NCBI GenBank assembly: GCA_021786095.1 | Contig: JAJYNX010000109.1 | Location: 1 to 45,940, forward strand | Direction of reading: 5' to 3' | DNA length: 45,940 nucleotides | Source: Actinomycetes bacterium | GTDB lineage: Bacteria; Actinomycetota; Acidimicrobiia; Acidimicrobiales; RAAP-2 | Shown here: positions 43,120 through 45,940 of the stretch, piece by piece | Layout of the letters: every line of letters begins with the position of its first letter | How positions within the stretch are numbered: position 1 is the stretch's first letter | Made by a program: the position numbers and the translations under genes | The notes under the pieces: model-generated | The model's input: the letters and a program-made list of their open reading frames with translations, nothing else | What the model was told of the DNA's origin: nothing | Databases searched by the model: none

Positions 43120-45777
43120 ATGGCGAGTGACGACCTTTCCACCGGTGAGGAGACGCTGCGCGACGGCCGCGTCGTCAGGATCCGACCGCTGTGCGGCGAC
43201 GACGCGCGCGGCGTCGAGGCGTTCTGGCGACGCCTGGGCGCTCGGGACCGCCACCTGTTCTTGAGCCTGGCCCACCTCTCGACCGAGGACCCCGGGGCGG
43301 TGGCGCTCGCGCACCCGGGGACGGCCGGTATCGTCGCGGTCGCGCCAGACTCGTCGGAGCGCCTCGCCGGCGTGGCGCGCTACGAGTTGCGCGGCGCCGA
43401 CGCCGCGCAGTTCATGGTGTTCGTCGATTCCTCCTATCGGCGCGCGGGACTGGGCACCGTGTTGATCGGTCGCCTGGCCGACGCGGCACGTCACGCGGGC
43501 GTGCGTCGCCTGGTGGGCGACGTGCCCGCCCGTGACGCCGCGATGCGCGCGCTGCTCCACCAGCTCGGGCTCGACGACGACGAGCGCGTCACCGGTGAGC
43601 GGGTGCGGGCGAGCTTCGCCGTCCAGGAGACCGACGCGTACCTCGACGCCCTGGTGGCCGACCAGCGCGCCGCCGCGCGCGCCGCCCTCGACAGCTTCCT
43701 CGCCCCGCGCTCCATCGCCGTCGTGGGGGCCAGTGACGATCGCACCAGCATCGGCGGGCTGCTGTTCGCCAATCTGCGCGCCAGTGGCTACGACGGCGAC
43801 CTGTTCCCGGTCAACCCCAACCACGACGTCATCCAGGGCGTGCCCAGTGTGGCGGACTTGGCCGAGTGCGCCCGGCGTCCCGATCTGGCGGTGGTCGCCG
43901 TCCCCGCGCCCCTCGTCGCGGGGATCGTCGACCAGGCGGGGGAGCTGGGCGTGCACGCGCTGTGCGTGATCTCGGCGGGCTTCGCCGAGGTGGGCCCCGC
44001 CGGCCGCGCGCTGCAGGACGACGTGCGTTCGCGCGCCCGGGCGGGGGGTGTGCGCCTCATCGGCCCGAACTGCATGGGCGTGCTCAACGGCGGTCCCGAG
44101 ACGCGCTTCAACGCGACGTTCAGCCCCGTCTTCCCCCCACCGGGGCGCGTGGCGTTCGTCTCGCAGTCGGGTGGGTTGGGGCTGGCCGCCCTCGCCCTGC
44201 TCGACAGTCCGGCCCTCGGCGTGAGCGGCTTCGTGTCGGTGGGCAACACGGCCGACCTGAGCGCGAACGACCTGCTCCTCTACTGGGGCGACGACCCGCG
44301 CACCGACGTCATCCTCGCGTACCTCGAGTCGGTGGCCGACCCCCGTCGCTTCGCGCGCATCGCGCGGCGGGTCTCGCGGCGCAAGCCGATCGTGGTCGTG
44401 AAGTCGGGCCGGACCAGCGCGGGTCGGCGCGCGGCGTCGTCGCACACCGCGGCACTGGCCGCCGGCGACCAGGTCGTCGAGGCGCTCTTTCGCCAGGCCG
44501 GCGTGATTCGGGTCAACGCGCTGGAGGAGATGTTCGACGTCGCCGCGGTTCTGACCTCCCGGTCGTCGACCTCGGGACGGCGCGTGGCCGTGCTGACCAA
44601 CGGCGGCGGGCCGGGGATCCTGGTGGCCGACGCCTGCGAGGCCGCGGGGCTGCTGGTGCCCGAGCTCTCGGGGCCGACTCGCGACGCCCTCGGGGCCGAT
44701 CTGCCCCCAGAAGCGTCGTTGTCCAATCCCGTGGACATCGTCTCCAGCGCCACGGCCGAGCAGTACGGTCGATCGTTGCGGCTGCTCGGCGCGGCCGACG
44801 AGGTCGACGCGATCATCGTCGTGTTCATCCCGCCCTTCCTCACCCGCGCCGAGGACGTCGCGCGCGAGATCGTCGCCGCGGCGAGGGATCTGGCGCCGAC
44901 CAAGCCGGTGCTCGGGGTCTTCATGATGAGTGATCCGCCGGTGCGGGCGCTGGCGGACGCCGGGATCCCGGTCTTCGCGTACCCCGAGCAGGCCGCCACG
45001 GCACTGGGGCGGGTGGCGCGGTGGTCGGAGTGGCGTGACCGTCCGGCCGGTCAGGTCGTGACGCCGTCGGGAATCGACCCGCGCCGCGCCCGTGTGTCGA
45101 TCGACGCGGCGTTGCGCGACCAGCCCGACGGCGGCTGGCTCGACGCGGCGACGGCCCTCGAGCTGCTCGCCGCCTACGGCGTCACCTCGGTGCGCTCGCG
45201 GATCGTGCGTACGCCTGAGGAGGCGAGCGCCGCCCAGGCCGAGTGGGGGGTACCGGTGGTGGTGAAGGTCGCGGCGGCGATTCACAAGAGCGACGTCGGC
45301 GGCGTCGCCCTGGGGATCGAGAGCCCCGACGCGGCCGCCGACGCGGTGCGTTCCATCCGCGAGGCGCTGACCCGGGCGGGGGCCGGTGAGCACGCCGGCG
45401 CGTTCCTCGTCCAGGAGCAGATCGGTGACGGCGTCGAGATGATCGTGGGCGTGAACCACGACCCCGCCTTCGGTCCCGTCGTCATGGCCGGCTGGGGTGG
45501 CACGTTGGTCGAGATCGTGGCCGACGTCGCGGTGCGACTGACCCCGCTCAGTGACCTGGACGCCGACGAGATGATCCGCTCGTTGCGCTCGTACCCGCTG
45601 CTCACGGGGTACCGCAACGCGGCGCCCTTGGACGTCGCGGCCTTCGCGGATCTGCTGCTGCGAGTCAGCGCCATGGTGGAGGACGTGCCCGAGATCGCCG
45701 AGTTGGACTTCAATCCGGTGTTCGTGCGCCGTAGCGGAGTGGCGGTGGTGGACGTTCGCGTTCGCGTGGCGCCGTAG
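43120..45777 (+). CDS. GNAT acetyltransferase fused to ADP-forming acyl-CoA synthetase
   Basis: 885 residues. N-terminal GNAT domain (about 10-175) with acetyl-CoA loop YRRAGLGTVLIGRL. Then a CoA-binding Rossmann domain (from about 200: PRSIAVVGASDDRTSIGG), a succinyl-CoA-ligase flavodoxin domain with phospho-histidine His442 in SSHTAAL, and a C-terminal ATP-grasp domain (from about 665) with VVVKVAAAIHKSDVGG and IVGVNHDPAFGPVV. In the Pat/Pka family such fusions acetylate lysines of metabolic enzymes, including acetyl-CoA synthetase. Here GNAT comes first, the reverse of E. coli Pka. The synthetase half keeps its His, so it may be active. The Acs-like gene at 38187 is a possible target. ATG 43120 follows GAGGGGC; an extension to 43069 lacks support. 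Confidence 0.9.
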   Translation: MASDDLSTGEETLRDGRVVRIRPLCGDDARGVEAFWRRLGARDRHLFLSLAHLSTEDPGAVALAHPGTAGIVAVAPDSSERLAGVARYELRGADAAQFMVFVDSSYRRAGLGTVLIGRLADAARHAGVRRLVGDVPARDAAMRALLHQLGLDDDERVTGERVRASFAVQETDAYLDALVADQRAAARAALDSFLAPRSIAVVGASDDRTSIGGLLFANLRASGYDGDLFPVNPNHDVIQGVPSVADLAECARRPDLAVVAVPAPLVAGIVDQAGELGVHALCVISAGFAEVGPAGRALQDDVRSRARAGGVRLIGPNCMGVLNGGPETRFNATFSPVFPPPGRVAFVSQSGGLGLAALALLDSPALGVSGFVSVGNTADLSANDLLLYWGDDPRTDVILAYLESVADPRRFARIARRVSRRKPIVVVKSGRTSAGRRAASSHTAALAAGDQVVEALFRQAGVIRVNALEEMFDVAAVLTSRSSTSGRRVAVLTNGGGPGILVADACEAAGLLVPELSGPTRDALGADLPPEASLSNPVDIVSSATAEQYGRSLRLLGAADEVDAIIVVFIPPFLTRAEDVAREIVAAARDLAPTKPVLGVFMMSDPPVRALADAGIPVFAYPEQAATALGRVARWSEWRDRPAGQVVTPSGIDPRRARVSIDAALRDQPDGGWLDAATALELLAAYGVTSVRSRIVRTPEEASAAQAEWGVPVVVKVAAAIHKSDVGGVALGIESPDAAADAVRSIREALTRAGAGEHAGAFLVQEQIGDGVEMIVGVNHDPAFGPVVMAGWGGTLVEIVADVAVRLTPLSDLDADEMIRSLRSYPLLTGYRNAAPLDVAAFADLLLRVSAMVEDVPEIAELDFNPVFVRRSGVAVVDVRVRVAP

Positions 45778-45794
45778 CGGACGATATCTACCGG

Positions 45795-45940
45795 CTACCG
45801 GTCGATGCCGTTGGGCAGTTGATCGATGGGCCAGTCGAGGAGCGTGACCGCGCGCCGGCAGGCGAAGCGGTCGGTCATGCCCGCGACGTAGGCGACCGCG
45901 TCGTGCAGGGCCTCGGACGAGCCTGGTGACGCGCCCTCAC
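45795..45940 (-). CDS. dGTPase (dNTP triphosphohydrolase), C-terminal end
   Basis: The last 48 codons of a minus-strand gene whose start lies beyond the window. The frame ends TAG at 45797-45795 and reads VAYVAGMTDRFACRRAV, the conserved DYVAGMTDRFA block close to the end of HD-domain deoxyguanosine triphosphate triphosphohydrolases (dgt). The HD metal site is outside the window. It converges with the GNAT-synthetase gene, 17 bases between stops. Confidence 0.75.
   Translation of the reverse strand, partial: EGASPGSSEALHDAVAYVAGMTDRFACRRAVTLLDWPIDQLPNGIDR

Overview
This 45.9-kb window is very GC-rich and densely coding, with many GTG starts and 4-base ATGA/GTGA stop-start overlaps. This points to a high-GC Gram-positive (actinobacterial) chromosome. 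A complete System I (Ccm) cytochrome c maturation operon, unusual for the phylum, together with the SEC-C, SgcQ/BtpA and SufR-like genes, makes a deep lineage such as Acidimicrobiia my best guess. That placement is inference. I saw no rRNA, tRNA, CRISPR array, transposase, integrase or phage gene.

Layout. (1) 1-364: the tail of a GNAT-like acyltransferase. (2) 418-4282: a DeoR regulator, a BtpA/SgcQ TIM-barrel protein, an FGGY sugar kinase and a short-chain dehydrogenase (SDR) in one overlapping operon. It looks like a sugar or polyol catabolic unit with no obvious transporter or classical aldolase. (3) 4289-9159: a SEC-C motif protein, two convergent TetR regulators and a GT4 glycosyltransferase. 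(4) 9248-16438: GDP-mannose 4,6-dehydratase followed after 3 bases by ccmABCDEFGHI, including a 31-codon ccmD. (5) 16657-18985: a lipoamide-dehydrogenase-like flavoprotein and a secreted CAP-like protein. (6) 19187-23260: a complete PotABCD-like importer (binding protein, two permeases, ATPase).

(7) 23400-23948 holds a pRiA4b ORF-3-like gene, followed by about 790 bases without a convincing gene. (8) 24737-33466: a LacI regulator, DppBCDF-type permeases and ATPases, their binding protein and a GH1 beta-glucosidase, all on the + strand. Two LacI-type operators 90 bp apart flank a perfect TTGACA box before lacI. This reads as an oligosaccharide (beta-glucoside) uptake and hydrolysis unit that uses an Opp-family transporter. 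(9) 33602-37088: a glutamine-synthetase-like ligase, an aldehyde dehydrogenase and an SDR in one operon with a good promoter, probably gamma-glutamyl-amine (polyamine-type) catabolism. The upstream PotABCD-like importer could feed it. (10) 37127-45940: a cysteine-synthase-like enzyme, an Acs-like acyl-CoA synthetase with a Gly in place of the pocket Trp, a SufR-like regulator divergent from an mrp/apbC gene with an apparent one-base frameshift, another SDR, a GNAT/ADP-forming acyl-CoA synthetase fusion, and the 3' end of a dGTPase gene.

The candidates I find most worth checking are the DeoR-BtpA-kinase-SDR operon and its leaderless promoter, the actinobacterial System I operon, the LacI-controlled Dpp/GH1 unit with its second family of palindromes, and the SufR-like/Mrp pair.
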